From the NCBI GenBank assembly GCA_964030785.1, contig OZ034975.1:45539569-45603568 (forward strand): a stretch of 64,000 bases of DNA, written 5' to 3'. The notes under the pieces were generated by a model. The model saw only the letters and a program-made list of their open reading frames with translations, searched no databases and had not been told where the DNA came from. Every line of letters starts with the position of its first letter. The first letter of the stretch is position 1. The stretch comes from Siderastrea siderea (taxonomy: Eukaryota; Cnidaria; Anthozoa; Scleractinia; Rhizangiidae). Shown piece by piece: positions 12,001 to 26,861 of this stretch. The translations under genes and the position numbers were made by a program.

Positions 12001-14141
12001 CACTGTTACCAGTAGTTGCTGAAAGTTCACACAGGAAGGTCATCATTCAGTCATAGTAAGAATACTTTTAAAAGACCCTCAAACAAAGGCATGCATCAGA
12101 TCACTTTGTCCGCCATTTTAAGGGGTTTGGGAAATGACTTGCCATATTCGGACTCCAAAGGAGCGGGGGGTGGGAGGGAACCGGGAGAAAAAGGAGAGGT
12201 AGCGTACAAGAAATGGGAAAAGAGAGGATGGGAAGTGAGATTTCCAAAGTGATGGGAAATAGGAGAAATGGGAAACAATTACACAACATCACATATTATT
12301 ATTCAACAAATTTTCACTATGCCCATATATGGTAAGGAAGCCCTCAATATCTGTCATCCGTACATGACAGATATCCTGCGATATACGTAAATGACCATAT
12401 TTGGAAGTGCACTGTAGATTTTCTTTCATTGGTTGTTTGGCGGCCATTTTGAAAAGCGAGGCAGTTTTAGCAGTGTCCTCCGGAAATTTTAACTCCCTGG
12501 AAGAAACTTTCCACGATTAAATGTTCTCAAAAAGTCAACAAGTATTTGCTTCAGCTCACAAAGATATCCAGAGGTTGACTTGGAATTTTCATAGTGAGAA
12601 CTCAACCAAGAAAATGCTATTGCGAACGAAGCAGTACACTTGCTCACGGAAAGTTGTTAAGACTAAAGTTGAAAAGATTTTAATTCACAGAGGACTTATT
12701 CTCGGTAAGATAGCAATATTTTTTTTACTTTGTCTTGTCATTTCCAAATATGAGTTTGTAAATAAGTCTTTTTAAGTGAACGGTAGTAAACTTCGATTTC
12801 TTGAAGTTCTGTTTTGATTTTTATTAAGCTTATGTGTTGCTAGCTTTTGGCGTTTACATCATAGAGCCGTAGTTTTTCTCGTTCTGAAAATGGTAGTCGA
12901 TGGGAATTTGTTGAATAATAAAACAATTATCCTGCTCAATCTTGCGGAATATCCTCTGATTTAGCCAACTCGGCCTACGGCCTCGTCGGCTAAGTATCAG
13001 GTGATATTCCGCGCGATTTCGCAGGATAATTGTTAAATATTTTGCAATCGAAATTGGGCAAAGAGGTAGGCCAGCCAACAAAAATGGGACAGGAATTGGG
13101 ATCACAGGGTACTGGAAGTGTGAAGTTGGTCACCCCTGCCTACCCCACACGAATTGTGCTGGAGTGTCATTTCTTTCCCTCTCCATTTGTTTGTCTATCT
13201 GGTTACTCTAGTTCGGGAAGATCTCATGGATATACCCACCACGATTCCCCATCTAGTTCTGTGCATGCAAATTAGAAGTCTCACTGTATTGAAAAAATAT
13301 TTATTGCATAACAATTTTTAATTTTTAACTTGACTCTTTCAAAATTATCAAAGTATTGATCACTTTATTTAGAATTTCCTTATGTATTAGATGTTATTAC
13401 TCATTGATTAACTTAACACGATGACAAGCCATCTCAATAATTTTTAAGAGAAAAATAAATAGTACTTAGTAAGTGATCAGTCATGCAGTACAACATGTAC
13501 AGTTCAACATGATATGCACGAAGTCAAAACACAATTGTTAAAATTTAACCAAACATTCAATGATTGTGCAATTGAAAACCAACAAAAATATCCGGGGTTC
13601 CGCAAATAAATGAGAATCAATTCACTAGTTTAAATTTAAACTCATAAAAAAGCAAAATGGCTATTAATTTGGCTCGGTTTGATCTCAACTTCACACGCAC
13701 AAGGGCAAACGAGGACAGTTCAAGAGCAATTACGATGTCGGAGTCACATTACGAATTGTTTTCGCCTTCAATTCATAACACGAAATTTTGCTTGCAAACA
13801 ATCTCAATTCTCACCTCGATACTTGTGCTATCCCAGATGTCTGCAAACGATGACCTACTGCTTCCAACGGTATCATCAAGCTCGTTTAGGTGGCTGCCTT
13901 TAGCATCATCACTGTTTATGCTGACATGCTCCCGATTTCCCAACATTGTTCGCGGCAAAAGTACGCGTAATGCAGACCTCTGTAGGATAAAAGAACACAG
14001 CATAATTCAGCGCAAATTCTGTGCAATTTAAGAAAACTAAAAGCTCGAAATTACCAGAGTATGAGCGCTGTAAATAGCATCCCAGTTTTCTCTTGGTTGA
14101 ACTCGTTCAGCGGAAGCAAGGTAGACTTGTTTGTCTTGCAT
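1..14141 (-). CDS. Multi-pass membrane protein, gustatory-receptor-like (GRL) candidate; 3' end outside window
   Basis: Ten exons were joined by GT-AG sites and phase: 14055-14141 (ATG at 14141), 13815-13979, 10702-10803, 9184-9345, 7063-7488, 4432-4478, 2291-2401, 1021-1192, 589-688 and <1-116. All junctions keep one open frame; the first five introns are phase 0. The start is MQDKQVYLAS, followed by about 140 hydrophilic residues, TM1 (VLNILYTLFIFFLIIF), a long Ser/Thr-rich loop, then five more hydrophobic segments. The last seen is about IIAPIMALLMIGFPIFIV. A cytoplasmic N-terminus, TM1-TM6 and an expected TM7 outside the window match the insect Gr / animal GRL (7tm_7-like) topology. The stretch LREIGLRMEEKSKDL followed by VLEVKKNLTRVN resembles the helical loop before TM5 in that family. 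Gene structure is well supported. Family assignment is inference from topology and pattern; the diagnostic C-terminal TM7 motif cannot be seen. Introns are full of MITEs. Confidence 0.75.
1845..2242. mobile_element. TTAA-flanked MITE, family 1 (older copy)
   Basis: Flanked by TTAA at 1841-1844 and 2243-2246. Terminal inverted repeats read about GATTTCCACTGAACATTC and, from the other end, GACAGATTCCGCTCAACATT. It is the same family as 11055-11456. TTAA target duplications are known from piggyBac and Kolobok elements. Confidence 0.7.
3522..3812. mobile_element. Palindromic MITE, second copy of the 28.4-kb family
   Basis: Same termini (TAGCCTGAGAAAACAGC; GCTGTTTTATCAGGCTA) and the same internal arms (GAGCGCAGAAATTCCATACT). 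Flanks are only loosely alike, so it is older. The open frames over this stretch come from the inverted repeat. Confidence 0.65.
4432..4478 (-). CDS. 47-nt micro-exon 6 of the GRL-like gene
   Basis: Bounded by tcttttacag and a GTATGG donor, this exon enters in phase 0 and leaves in phase 2. That is exactly what is needed to join exon 5 (phase 0) to exon 7, which begins with a single base. It encodes VFLLSSVPKKIVSRL plus two bases of an Arg codon. Without it the frames of exons 5 and 7 do not meet. Confidence 0.6.
5377..5946. mobile_element. TTAA-flanked MITE, family 2
   Basis: TTAA at 5373-5376 and 5947-5950. TIRs are TCCTATTCTGCCTGGGCT and, from the right, CCCTATTCTGCCCAGGCT. A second inverted pair outside it (ccttttactcccaagag at about 5274; ctgggagtgaaagggttaa at about 6036) suggests it lies inside an older TTAA element. 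Confidence 0.6.
6192..6837. mobile_element. TTAA-flanked MITE, family 3 (646 bp)
   Basis: TTAA at 6188-6191 and 6838-6841, TIR GGTGATTCCAT at both ends. It lies in intron 5 of the GRL-like gene. No transposase frame is seen. Confidence 0.65.
7063..7488 (-). CDS. Exon 5 of the GRL-like gene: mucin-like extracellular loop plus TM2
   Basis: The acceptor follows ttctatgccag and the donor is GAAAAG|GTAATA; the exon is phase 0 at both ends and encodes 142 residues. The first 80 or so are Thr/Ser/Asn-rich with several N-glycosylation sequons (NIT, NGT, NVT, NNS, NSS), then hydrophobic segments around FSTYVVPNVLHFLAFSIGF. By topology the Ser/Thr-rich part is the extracellular loop between TM1 and TM2. 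It is much longer than the loop usual in Gr-type receptors. An opposite-strand open frame over the same bases is a shadow of this exon. Confidence 0.75.
7765..8393. mobile_element. TA-flanked MITE (629 bp), Tc1/mariner-like
   Basis: TIRs of about 38 bp: the left begins GAGTGAATTCGTATAACCCA, the right gives GAGTGAATTTGCATAACCCG. TA flanks both ends. It lies in intron 4 of the GRL-like gene. TA target duplication is typical of Tc1/mariner. Confidence 0.65.
10899..11525. mobile_element. MITE family 'TTTAAGCCCCAATAG', interrupted copy
   Basis: The left part (aacactttaagctcaatag) and right part (ggggtttaaagggttaa) are the two ends of the element seen uninterrupted at about 56920-57125. The 402-bp family 1 element sits between them. 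Further partial copies in the opposite orientation are at about 22420-22510, 31080-31180 and 41320-41440. Confidence 0.65.
11055..11456. mobile_element. TTAA-flanked MITE, family 1 (402 bp), nested in another MITE
   Basis: Bounded by TTAA at 11051-11054 and 11457-11460. TIRs are GACGATTTCCGCTCAACGTT and its near-exact complement. It interrupts the family at 10899-11525. Confidence 0.8.
12921..13035. mobile_element. Hairpin MITE, about 115 bp
   Basis: Arms ACAATTATCCTGC and GCAGGATAATTGT with further pairing inside (GGAATATC...GATATTCC; TAGCC...GGCTA). It lies in intron 2 of the GRL-like gene. Confidence 0.6.
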
Positions 14142-16269
14142 TTTTAATGAGATGGAAATTCAAGGTTCAAGTTTGCCTGGGACTTGGTTCAGTATCTTCA
14201 AAAGGTACCCCAGGGAGGTTCCATCCTCGCAGACCCGGGAACTAGGGGAGACCACGCCAAGATAAATGAGATTCTGGAACCTTTTGGGGTTCTTTCAAAA
14301 TGTTCCCAAGATCATCCCCATAAATTTCATTTTGAAGTTCTCCCAGTGTAAGCGGCGCTGGTGAAAGGTGAGACCATGAGTTCCCCCGGCAGGTGGAAGG
14401 CTAGACCGGAAGAGGTTCCGATATGATAGGTACTGCGAGTTTTTAGGTCGGAATACGGGATAAAATGCCATGACAGGAAGGAGAAATTGTCCTTTCGTAG
14501 GCGGGGTGAGACGAAGAAGAAAGAATCTTCGTCTGCTTTGTCGGGGAGCGGGAAGTCTCTATCACGATCCCAGCAAACATCACGGCGCCAGGGTTAATCT
14601 TTCATGTGTAAACGTGTGATACCATCATATGAAGTTATATCTATTTCGTGTAAGCGTAACATGAAAGAACAACCAACCAGTTGTAACCAGTGTAACCAGG
14701 CCAGCTCTTTTCTGGAGCCCACATGGAAAACGCAAGCGTGGTAGACCAGAGAACAAATGGAAAGGGCTCCTAGGAAAAGGACATGTGATTAAGAAATGCG
14801 TCTCCTGGGCTTGAATCGAAATAAAATTTATGCTGCTGACTTATTTCAATGACGCTTAAAGGTACAGTAAAAAGCTTCTTTTAGAATCGAGCCGGCTTTA
14901 GTTACGAGTAGAAACCTCAAGTCAGGCCGCGCCGTAGTCGTAGTACTCTGGTACTTTCCACCCCAGTGCCGTACGCTTGGGGAAGAAGATTGAGATATTG
15001 TTCAGGAACATTTATCACATAAATGTTTTCTAAAAGATCTGCATATATCCATGAGCGGAAAGAGTGGCTGTTAGCATTCTAACTACTGATAAATAACTTT
15101 TTAGATATGACTAAAAAAAGTCATGTAGAAACTGCGTATTCTCCATGCTTCTAATACAATTACGTTAGACCCCAAGCAGGATGTACAAAATATCAACCAT
15201 TTCATGCGAAAATGTAGAAAGGTAGTAAGCACGAAAGACTGACTGACGTAGAATGATAAATATTTCCCACTGAGACCTTTTAAAATAATCACGAATGTCC
15301 TATGGCATTACCCGAACTTTTCTGTTGTGCCGTCAGACTGTTTCAAAAAATTTCTGAATAGTTCGTCTAACGTCACTCAGTCATCAGAAATTGCATTTTC
15401 GCGCGGCTATTTTTCGCGATCGCTCGGGTATTTCAGGACAATCTAGGCCTTTATAAAGTTAAGTTGTGAGAAAAGAAACTCCTCATAATGTCCTGACACA
15501 AAAATGTGTGTACGTTTTTTTCCTACCTTGGACAAATTAGGCGTTTTTCAAGTTCAGTACGACAATTCTTTTACAAACTATGGTAGACCCTCGCTATCCT
15601 GAACGGAAACTTGTTTTTTCTTTGCCATTTCGAGCTCCTGTTATCACAGGTAGCCCAGGCTCATAACAGGACTCCTCAACGGCAAAATACAAGGATTTGT
15701 ATTGGAGTTTATCGCGAGTTGAATAAACTAGCAAAATGTACATAAACAGCCAATTAAGTGTATATACGTTGATGAAGTGATGTCGGTACGTTGTTTTCTG
15801 ACTGTTTCCTGCCCTATAAACGCCACTTAAGCAAGTTTTGGTGTTCTGGTTTCTCTCCTCCAAAACGTGCTAAGATGGTGTTTATAGGGCAGTACACAGT
15901 CGGAAAACAACACACAGACATTACTTCATAAGTTATGCATACTTTAATGGTTGTGTATGTACATTTTTGCTATTTTATCGAACTCACGATACAAATCCTT
16001 ACATTTTGCCTTTGAGGAGTTCTGTTGTGAGCCTGTGGGGTCCTATGCTGTTATTGCGAACAATTGGCTTTCCTTGAGCGTTTGCTGCCAAAATTACCTC
16101 CCACCTGTACTGTTGTGTTTTTGAGCTGATTTTGACAAGGTACTACCACTGGCCAGAGAACTGAATTTTTTTACGTGATTTTTTTTCATGAGATGGTGAA
16201 ATAATCTGGCCTAAACTGAACTGAACTTAAAAAAACATCCTGCTTACTGAAGGGCTTATCTATATTGAT
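14142..16269. other. Intergenic stretch upstream of the GRL-like gene
   Basis: It lies between the minus-strand start codon and the segmental duplication, so it should hold the promoter of the GRL-like gene. Apart from the fold-back element at 15.65-16.05 kb I see no exon, TATA box or other clear signal. Confidence 0.4.
15655..16045. mobile_element. Fold-back element with arms of about 165 bp
   Basis: The segment ending cctgccctataaacgcc (about 15825) pairs with tggtgtttatagggcag (about 15873). Pairing extends outward through TTGTTTTC/GAAAACAA and on to AGGCTCATAACAGGACTCCT / AGGAGTTCTGTTGTGAGCCT. The arms are diverged, so it is an old insertion. Confidence 0.6.
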
Positions 16270-16369
16270 GCATAAATTCAAAGCTGTTCCAATATAGATG
16301 AACCAGTGTTTTGACAAGCCCGAGAAAAATTCATTTAACCTTGAAATCAATCTATGATAAATACAAGCA

Positions 16370-16810
16370 CAAAGTTTTTGCATAACGTTCCCATGGTTTA
16401 TGTTGCTATGGTGACAGGGTTAAACGGTATTAAAATGTCCTATTTTATTTATATATTAGCATAGTAACGGGCCAAACAATTTTTTTTATTGCTACACTAA
16501 ACATTGTTACTGACGTCACTAATTCTTTTAAACATATTTTATAGGTTACCATGGTTACTGACGCCACTAGTCTCCTTAAACATATTATTTTGTTCATAAA
16601 TTACCATGGAAAATTATGTCACTAATTTCTTTAATTGTTGTTGATAAGGTACCTCGGTTCCAACACCGCCAATCCCTATGAACATAATATTTTGTTTATA
16701 AATTAACATGGTTATTGACATCAACAATTTCTCTGATTATGCTATTTTGAAATTTGTACACTAGTTTGTAATTGCCATGGTAACTCACTCTACTAAACAC
16801 TTTAATTAAA
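16370..16810. repeat. Degenerate tandem repeat, unit about 70 bp (copy A)
   Basis: Repeated pattern TTACCATGGTTACTGACG(C/T)CACTA, a pyrimidine/A-rich stretch and TTTTGTTCATAAA. The corresponding block in copy B is about 28320-28790, where the palindromic MITE splits it. Confidence 0.6.
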
Positions 16811-17212
16811 GACATTACAACGGTAAATGTTGGTCTCCCAAAATTCAAGAAAACGACACGATTATGAACTTAAGTTTCGATCCATCACAGTTCGCAAAAT
16901 ATCTTTGTTAAAATAAACGATGGCCTAGTCTAAATGACATCGAGTGGCTAAATGTGTCAAAGAAACCTACAGCAGTCTCTTCCTTACAGTTCACTTACAC
17001 GAAGATGTTTGTTGTTCGTATAGTGACAGTGAAAAATAGACAAACCAGCAAACAAACAAATGTCATCTGTATACTATATACTTCCTCTGAGTACTTTTCA
17101 TTTTGGTTAAGACGCTTGCGATCACTTGTCTCTGCCCACGTTGATTATATTTTTAAAGACATACTCAGTTTTAAGTGTTGTTAGTTTTTTCTGAAAGGAA
17201 GAAAATTGTTAA

Positions 17213-18221
17213 GGTGGTCTTATACCCAAAAAGTGAATTTCTTTAGAAAAGAACTTTGCGGGAAACTTTTACCATCATTTTATAGGGATTCACGCCCTGA
17301 CTTCAAAATGAGTCTTTTCAGGTCACATGTCATAATAGTTAATGATTAACCAGCCTTCTAAGTAAAAAATAGGGGTGTTCATTGTAAGCACGATATCTAA
17401 CTAACGCACGGTTGGATAAGTATGAAATCAACTTAAATCTGTCCACAGATGAATTCTTTAGGGGATAAACCTCGAAAATTAAGCAGCTTGGCCTCTTTAG
17501 AATTTATTTTTATTCTTTTTTTCCAGAGAGTAAGGTAGAAGGAAATAAAAGAGAGGGCAAGGATTCACTTACTGAGAAGCAGTTCCAGATCGTGAGCATT
17601 TTTTAGGTTTACGACCTAGGAAATTAAGTCCTTTAATCTTGCTGAAAATTTCAGAACACTAGGTTACAATGCTCCAGAGATATCGTGCTCAAAAGTTCAT
17701 TCAGGTCGAGAAATTCTGTGATTGGAGAAAAACAGTCTGAAAGATGAGGGAACGGATTCTAGGCAGCTTATCCGTCGCTCATTATCCTAAAACTATTGTC
17801 AAATTCAAGTTGCCACACTAAAATACAAGCTGAACGGTAATTTGATGCAAAAACCATCGTTTCTGTAAGATTTGGGTCATGTTTTGTCGGCTGAAACTCG
17901 GACCTCAGGACTCTCTCCTCAGTCAGGTGTCTCTCCACAGTACTACCAGATGTCATTTTACAGAGAGGTGAGGGGGGGGGGGGGGGTAATGTTCTTATTG
18001 AGGCTTGTTTGTGAGCATTTAATAAATGTAAACAATTGTTGCTATGGCCGTTGGTATGGAAAAAGTCGCATACTGCTGATTAGCTCGCTGCTTTAATGCT
18101 GGAAATCGAGTGAGATTATTTCAGGACAGCATTCCCAAGTGTTTAAAGGTTACAATTTTGCCATTTTATAAAAAAGTGACTTTTGCAACCTAACATCACC
18201 TTTTTTGAGTATAAGACCACC
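17213..18221. mobile_element. TTAA-flanked element, family 4 (1,009 bp)
   Basis: TTAA at 17209-17212 and 18222-18225. TIRs are GGTGGTCTTATACCCAAAAA and GGTGGTCTTATACTCAAAAA. It contains a G13 run near 17970. It has no counterpart in copy B, so it probably entered copy A after the duplication. Confidence 0.7.
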
Positions 18222-18934
18222 TTAAAGAATGGAATGTCTAGGACGCCGAGAGCTTGACAGTTTCTGCGAAAGGTGAGATAAAAAATGTCTATAACAGAGA
18301 TGTAGAAGGGTGTGTTTTTGTAGCATTTTCATGTTATTTCAACTCAACTCAGGTACTCCTCAATACTCAACATAATGTACTCCTCCTACAGGCTTTTATT
18401 TGACTTTTTGCTGTCTTGTGCGTATGCTTCAATTACTGCACCCGCGATCCCCGCAATACTAGAGACTTCATAATTAGTTGTGACGTCAGCGTTTTCGTTT
18501 TCCGTTTTTGCCGTCCATACCAGCACGAAAGACCTCTGTTGTCAAAAGTCTCCACTTTAGGCAGTGTGTTCCGACGTTTCCTTTTATGTTATTTTTACAT
18601 AATAAACTTGTTGTTGTTGTTGTTTCTCTGATAGAGTGCTTGGAGGAAGCTTCGAGCGTATATTGCTCATTTTCGCTTGTCTTTAAGCCAAATATTTTTA
18701 CACAGTTCCTCTTTTGACCACGGCCCCGGACATTTTGTGGTGGGTAGCAGTCATTCGTACCCTCCTGTCCCCCTTCAGGTAAGATATGCCACACTTCAAA
18801 AATAGGTGCGTAATGTGTACATGTGCGGGTTTAGTCGGTTGACTTTCCCGGTAGAATTAATGTCATGTCTACTTTTTGAGAATCAAGTTTAATAAGATTT
18901 CTTAATATTTTCAGAAGGTAGTTAATTTTATTTA

Positions 18935-18937
<3 letters not shown>

Positions 18938-18983
<46 letters not shown>
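18938..18983. repeat. (ATT)n microsatellite
   Basis: About 15 ATT units without interruption, directly before two TGACGTCA sites. Confidence 0.9.
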
Positions 18984-18988
18984 GTGCG

Positions 18989-19035
18989 TGACGTCATAAT
19001 AATGTGCGTGACGTCACTAAATCCAAGATGGCGCC
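18989..19035. promoter_or_regulatory. Two CRE palindromes and an AAGATGGCGCC motif
   Basis: TGACGTCA occurs at 18989-18996 and 19009-19016, each in GTGCGTGACGTCA, followed by CAAGATGGCGCC. These match CREB/ATF and YY1-type sites by family knowledge. The position upstream of zinc-finger remnants hints at an old promoter, but GACGTCACTAA also occurs in the nearby 70-bp repeat. Confidence 0.3.
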
Positions 19036-19361
19036 CGATCAGGGCGATCAGGGATAGATTGTCATTACCCTGATGTCTGCAAAGCAGTTCTTTGAATATG
19101 TTGAAGTATAACACAGTAGGCACTATGGATAACCCATCTCACTAGCATGATGTTTATATTTTATTTGCTATTACCAAAGGGAAATCAAAGGAAGTACGTA
19201 TGACAGAAGCGTACGTGGAATCGAATATTCACAAGTTTTAGAATTTCCTTATTGATCACAAATGAAGAAGCCCTTAGCAATTTTCAAATCACTGAGGATA
19301 AAAAAAAAACAATAATTATTCGGTTGCTCCACTTTCCCCAGGACCTCAAAGTGCTTTCAAC

Positions 19362-19707
19362 CTCAAGTACGGCATCTCCCAGGTACGGCTTCTTTACGGA
19401 AACTTCAACATCCGAAATTGTGAACGACCTTGCAGACCCAGGCCCCACATCTTACACCCGGTCTTCCCGGAGATATACATTCACACAGTGCCACGTCATT
19501 TCCTTATATGGAGCCTACAGCTACAGAGTCAACATCCATTGGCTATCCAACAATTGCAACAAATCATCAAGGACAGGGGATTCCCGGCAACGCTGGGACA
19601 AATCAGTCACCAAAGCAGCGGCGAATGCATCGTCCCGTGTGCTTGAAAACCAATGCAAGGCCAAGCGCTTTGAACGTATACCGGATCGGTTCCTATCTTC
19701 ATCATAA
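19362..19707 (+). pseudogene. Degenerate zinc-finger-like exon remnant
   Basis: In one frame from about 19441 the sequence reads as a Pro/Thr/Ser/Gly/Gln-rich stretch (HSATSFPYMEPTATEST), then a basic KQRR and VCLKTNARPSALNVY. The last motif looks like the first half of a C2H2 finger (C-x-K-T-F...S-A-L...H) with the first Cys, the Phe and the zinc-binding His changed. A possible upstream piece (GPQSAFNLKYGISQ) ends at CAG|GTACGG. It lies just upstream of the copy A zinc-finger gene on the same strand. Reading it as a decayed paralogue is inference. Confidence 0.35.
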
Positions 19708-20329
19708 GTCCTTTTCGCACACAGTGTTACATAGGGCGTGAGATTCTTCTTTATTTAATCATGAAGTCGAGCGGCACGTGAAATCATTTCCAACGAGGAG
19801 CGTGCGAAGATTTGCTGACTTCAGTAATAAGAGATTACAATAGTTGCCTGAAAAGCAAGGTAGTTGTAATCTGTAGAATACCTGGAAACCCAAAATCAAA
19901 ATTAAAAGACGTTTCTGTAATGGCATGCAGTTGGGACCAGGGTTTCACGTTTTCCTTTTTTATAGACACATTAAAAGAGCTAGGGTATTTGTGAGTTCAA
20001 AATTGCAGAGAAATGTCTCCCCTACTTTTCAATATACTTAGGAGCAACAGCACCAATTAAAAACAGAAAGTGGTCCTTGACGGCTTACATTCGAATGACC
20101 ACTATTAAGGATCTCATCGACAGGCTCAAAAAATAGAACGTCATTGTACGATACAATGAACAGCATTACAGGAAATTTCTGCTCAGTAACTTTGATTTGA
20201 ATGATCATACTTTAGGATTCCACAGACTCGAACGTTACAACCACATTAATAACTGAGGTCAGGCACCCATTACACGGACTGTCCAACTCCCATGCATTCG
20301 TGCAACGTCACAAGTTGAAAAGTTTTACG

Positions 20330-20480
20330 TCCTTCCAGCGACTTTAAAACTTCTGTGGATCTTTGGTTATTTCCGGAAGTCTTCGGTGACCTTCGACTAT
20401 CTTTGGAAGACTTCGGGTCATCTTTGGAAATCTTTGGAAGACTTCGGATCATCCTCGGAAATCTTTAGAAGACTTCAGGT
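20330..20480. repeat. Degenerate CTTTGGAAGACTTCGG minisatellite
   Basis: Several imperfect units of about 25-30 bases with the core TCTTTGGAAGACTTCGG and TCATC linkers. Confidence 0.55.
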
Positions 20481-20649
20481 CGCCTAAAAATCACCTAACT
20501 TGAGAAATTGCCGTTTCCACGGACGTAGTTTGTAAGTTGTATGGTCCGGGTAATAGGTTCCTGCTGAGGTTTGATTGTCGGATTTGAAAAGTGGTAACAG
20601 AAAATCGAAACTGAAAAGCTCCTCTGGGGAGTGTCAATAAAGCTTGTAT

Positions 20650-20790
20650 TGTACTGTATTGTATTGTATTGTATTGTATGGTATGGTATGGTATGGTATG
20701 GTATGGTATGGTATGGTACGGTACGGTACGGTACGGTATGGTATGGTATGGTATGTTATGGTATGGTATGGTATGGTAGGGTATGGTAAA
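20650..20790. repeat. (GTATG/GTATT/GTACG)n pentanucleotide repeat
   Basis: About 28 pentamers moving from GTATT to GTATG, then GTACG and back to GTATG. The long minus-strand open frame here is only the repeat being read. Confidence 0.9.
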
Positions 20791-21909
20791 ACAATTCTCA
20801 AAAATTGTTTTAAAAATTATTAAGTGACTCGCATCGTTTCGATAAATGACTAGTGTCGTTTTGACAGGTGAAACATATCGATTGATAAGTGACTGGTATC
20901 CAGTTCTTAATGACTGGAAGATGTTTACGTTTATATGAAAACCTCCTACACTGTATTCCAATTTGGCTCCTGAAAAAAAAGGCGATTTTGGATTTTGGAT
21001 TCCTTAAGTCCTCATCGAATATAAGGTCATATAAGTGTCAGCGAGCAAACCAAAGGCTCAACTGTAATCTAAACTTGCGTAAACATGTTGCTCAACTAGC
21101 AGAATAATAGGGCATGTAGAGAGTGGTGTCATAACTTGTGTCTCTTAAGCTAGTTTAGCAATAAATAATGACGAAAAATGCACCCTTATAGCGATAGCGC
21201 AAGATAAGGCAGCTGACCAAGAGTTAATCTATTCCAGGAAAATTTCATCACATATTTCCTCTATTGTTACATTTATGGTAGACTAGTTCCACGTGTTGAA
21301 ATGTTGGCCTATTAAATCTGCCCTTTTATCTTGATAGGAAGCCCGTGTTCCTTTTTGTACAGAATACACACAAATCGTAAATATCTCAATTAATATCAAT
21401 TAATAATGACGGACAACAAAACAACTTTAACGTAAAATTAAGCCAATCAAATGGTCTGTTTTGATTGGTTTCCATGGAAATTAATAACACCATAGTGAAA
21501 GATGTTTTTAGGCGGTCAATTTGCTACCCTCTCTGCACGCAATACACAGCTGAGTCATGCGCAGTACTGTTCTGCTTGGAGTGTTGTGGGATTCATCCAA
21601 TCAAATAATCTGTTTTGATTGGATGACGTAATAGTCATGCAAATAAAGCTTCTCGTTGTTGTTGTTGCTCAGAGAAAGGTATTTTTCGGCCGTCGATTTT
21701 TCGCGCCTCACCTCACGAAAGGCACACTTGAGTCATGCGTAATGCAGTTTTGCATGACGTTATGCAGAATTCAACCAATCAAATGGTTGGTCGTAATTAT
21801 TCCCCAGAATACGGCCGATTGTTTTTCGTTCTCGCTGCACGGAATGCACTATATTACATTTATCGCCTGTAACTATTTCAGTCAAATACTGCCTGCGCTG
21901 TCAGAGTGT

Positions 21910-25950
<4,041 letters not shown>

Positions 25951-26357
25951 AAGTTATTCCGAGTTTTTATTCCGTCAGGAAATAGCGTTAGACAGTATTT
26001 TTTGGCTTCTGCCGCTGAAGCACGATGGTTTATATTAATCATTTAACGTAAACTTGTAGTTGTCGTAGAAGGCAAACGCGTAAATCATTGCTACAGTTTG
26101 TAAGGTTTCACAATAGTCTCGTTCCCATAGCGATCATATGTGCAGCGCATGAAGGAAGGTCTCGACTTTAAACTTGGAAGATAAGGTTACTACTAACAGA
26201 TAAGAGCTGGTACTAGCTTTCTTCATTTGACCCTTGTTGAATCCTTCATGCTACAGAAACTGCATGCAAGCACCAACTTATAGGGGCTCTATAAGATGGT
26301 TCACTAATGCTGCCATTTCCGTTTGTAAGAAGAATTTGTTTTTCTGTATGAGATTTA

Positions 26358-26363
26358 AATAAA
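26358..26363 (+). promoter_or_regulatory. Polyadenylation signal AATAAA of zinc-finger copy A
   Basis: AATAAA lies about 410 bases after the stop codon at 25950 and is followed by a GT-rich stretch (gcgtttgttgctc). The equivalent signal in copy B is at 35645-35650. Confidence 0.5.
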
Positions 26364-26429
26364 GAAGCGTTTGTTGCTCAGATTATATGTTGTCATTGAT
26401 CAAGCCTTTTACTCACCCTCACCTTTGGG

Positions 26430-26525
26430 CAACCGATCTGGGCAACCCCGTCCCCAGGGTCTTCTCAGTTTTCAATATGGCGCCATATTGAAAACTGAGA
26501 CGGCCCCTGGGGACGAGGTTGCACC
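26430..26525. mobile_element. Short hairpin element with perfect 38-bp palindrome (copy A)
   Basis: Ends GTCCCCAGG / CCTGGGGAC. The core 26463-26500 is a perfect palindrome centred on TATGGCGCCATA. It follows the zinc-finger polyadenylation site. Confidence 0.65.
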
Positions 26526-26861
26526 TGAAGGTTTTATTTCACAGGGATTTCTACGTTTTGGGAGTCAAAAATGTGCTGAAATTAAAACAAAGAACATATT
26601 CTAGTGCACAAAATGTTCCTAGAACACCAAAAGGGAAATATCAAGTAATTTTCTTGGAGGGAGAACAAGCCACAACACGTTTTTGGCAATTTTTCAAAGA
26701 CACGAGGGAAAAACTTGATAAAAATTGGTCCACTTTGTTCAGGTTACAATCCATTTCTCTCATGGCCGTCCGTATCAAGATACTTTTTGACAGTTTTAGC
26801 AAACTAGTGGAGTAATTTTAAACAGGAATGAACTATTGGTTTTGGGTCTTTTTTGAGCAGG

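Noticed and set aside
12521..12775. Small plus-strand ORF followed by a GTAAGA donor-like site
   Set aside because: It could be a first exon, but no partner exon or family was found and it lies in an intron of the opposite-strand GRL-like gene.
19252..19707. 151-codon plus-strand ORF
   Set aside because: Composition is ordinary; the zinc-finger-like remnant lies in another frame of the same bases.
20491..20961. 156-codon minus-strand ORF
   Set aside because: Most of it is the GTATG pentanucleotide repeat read as Ile-Pro-Tyr-His.
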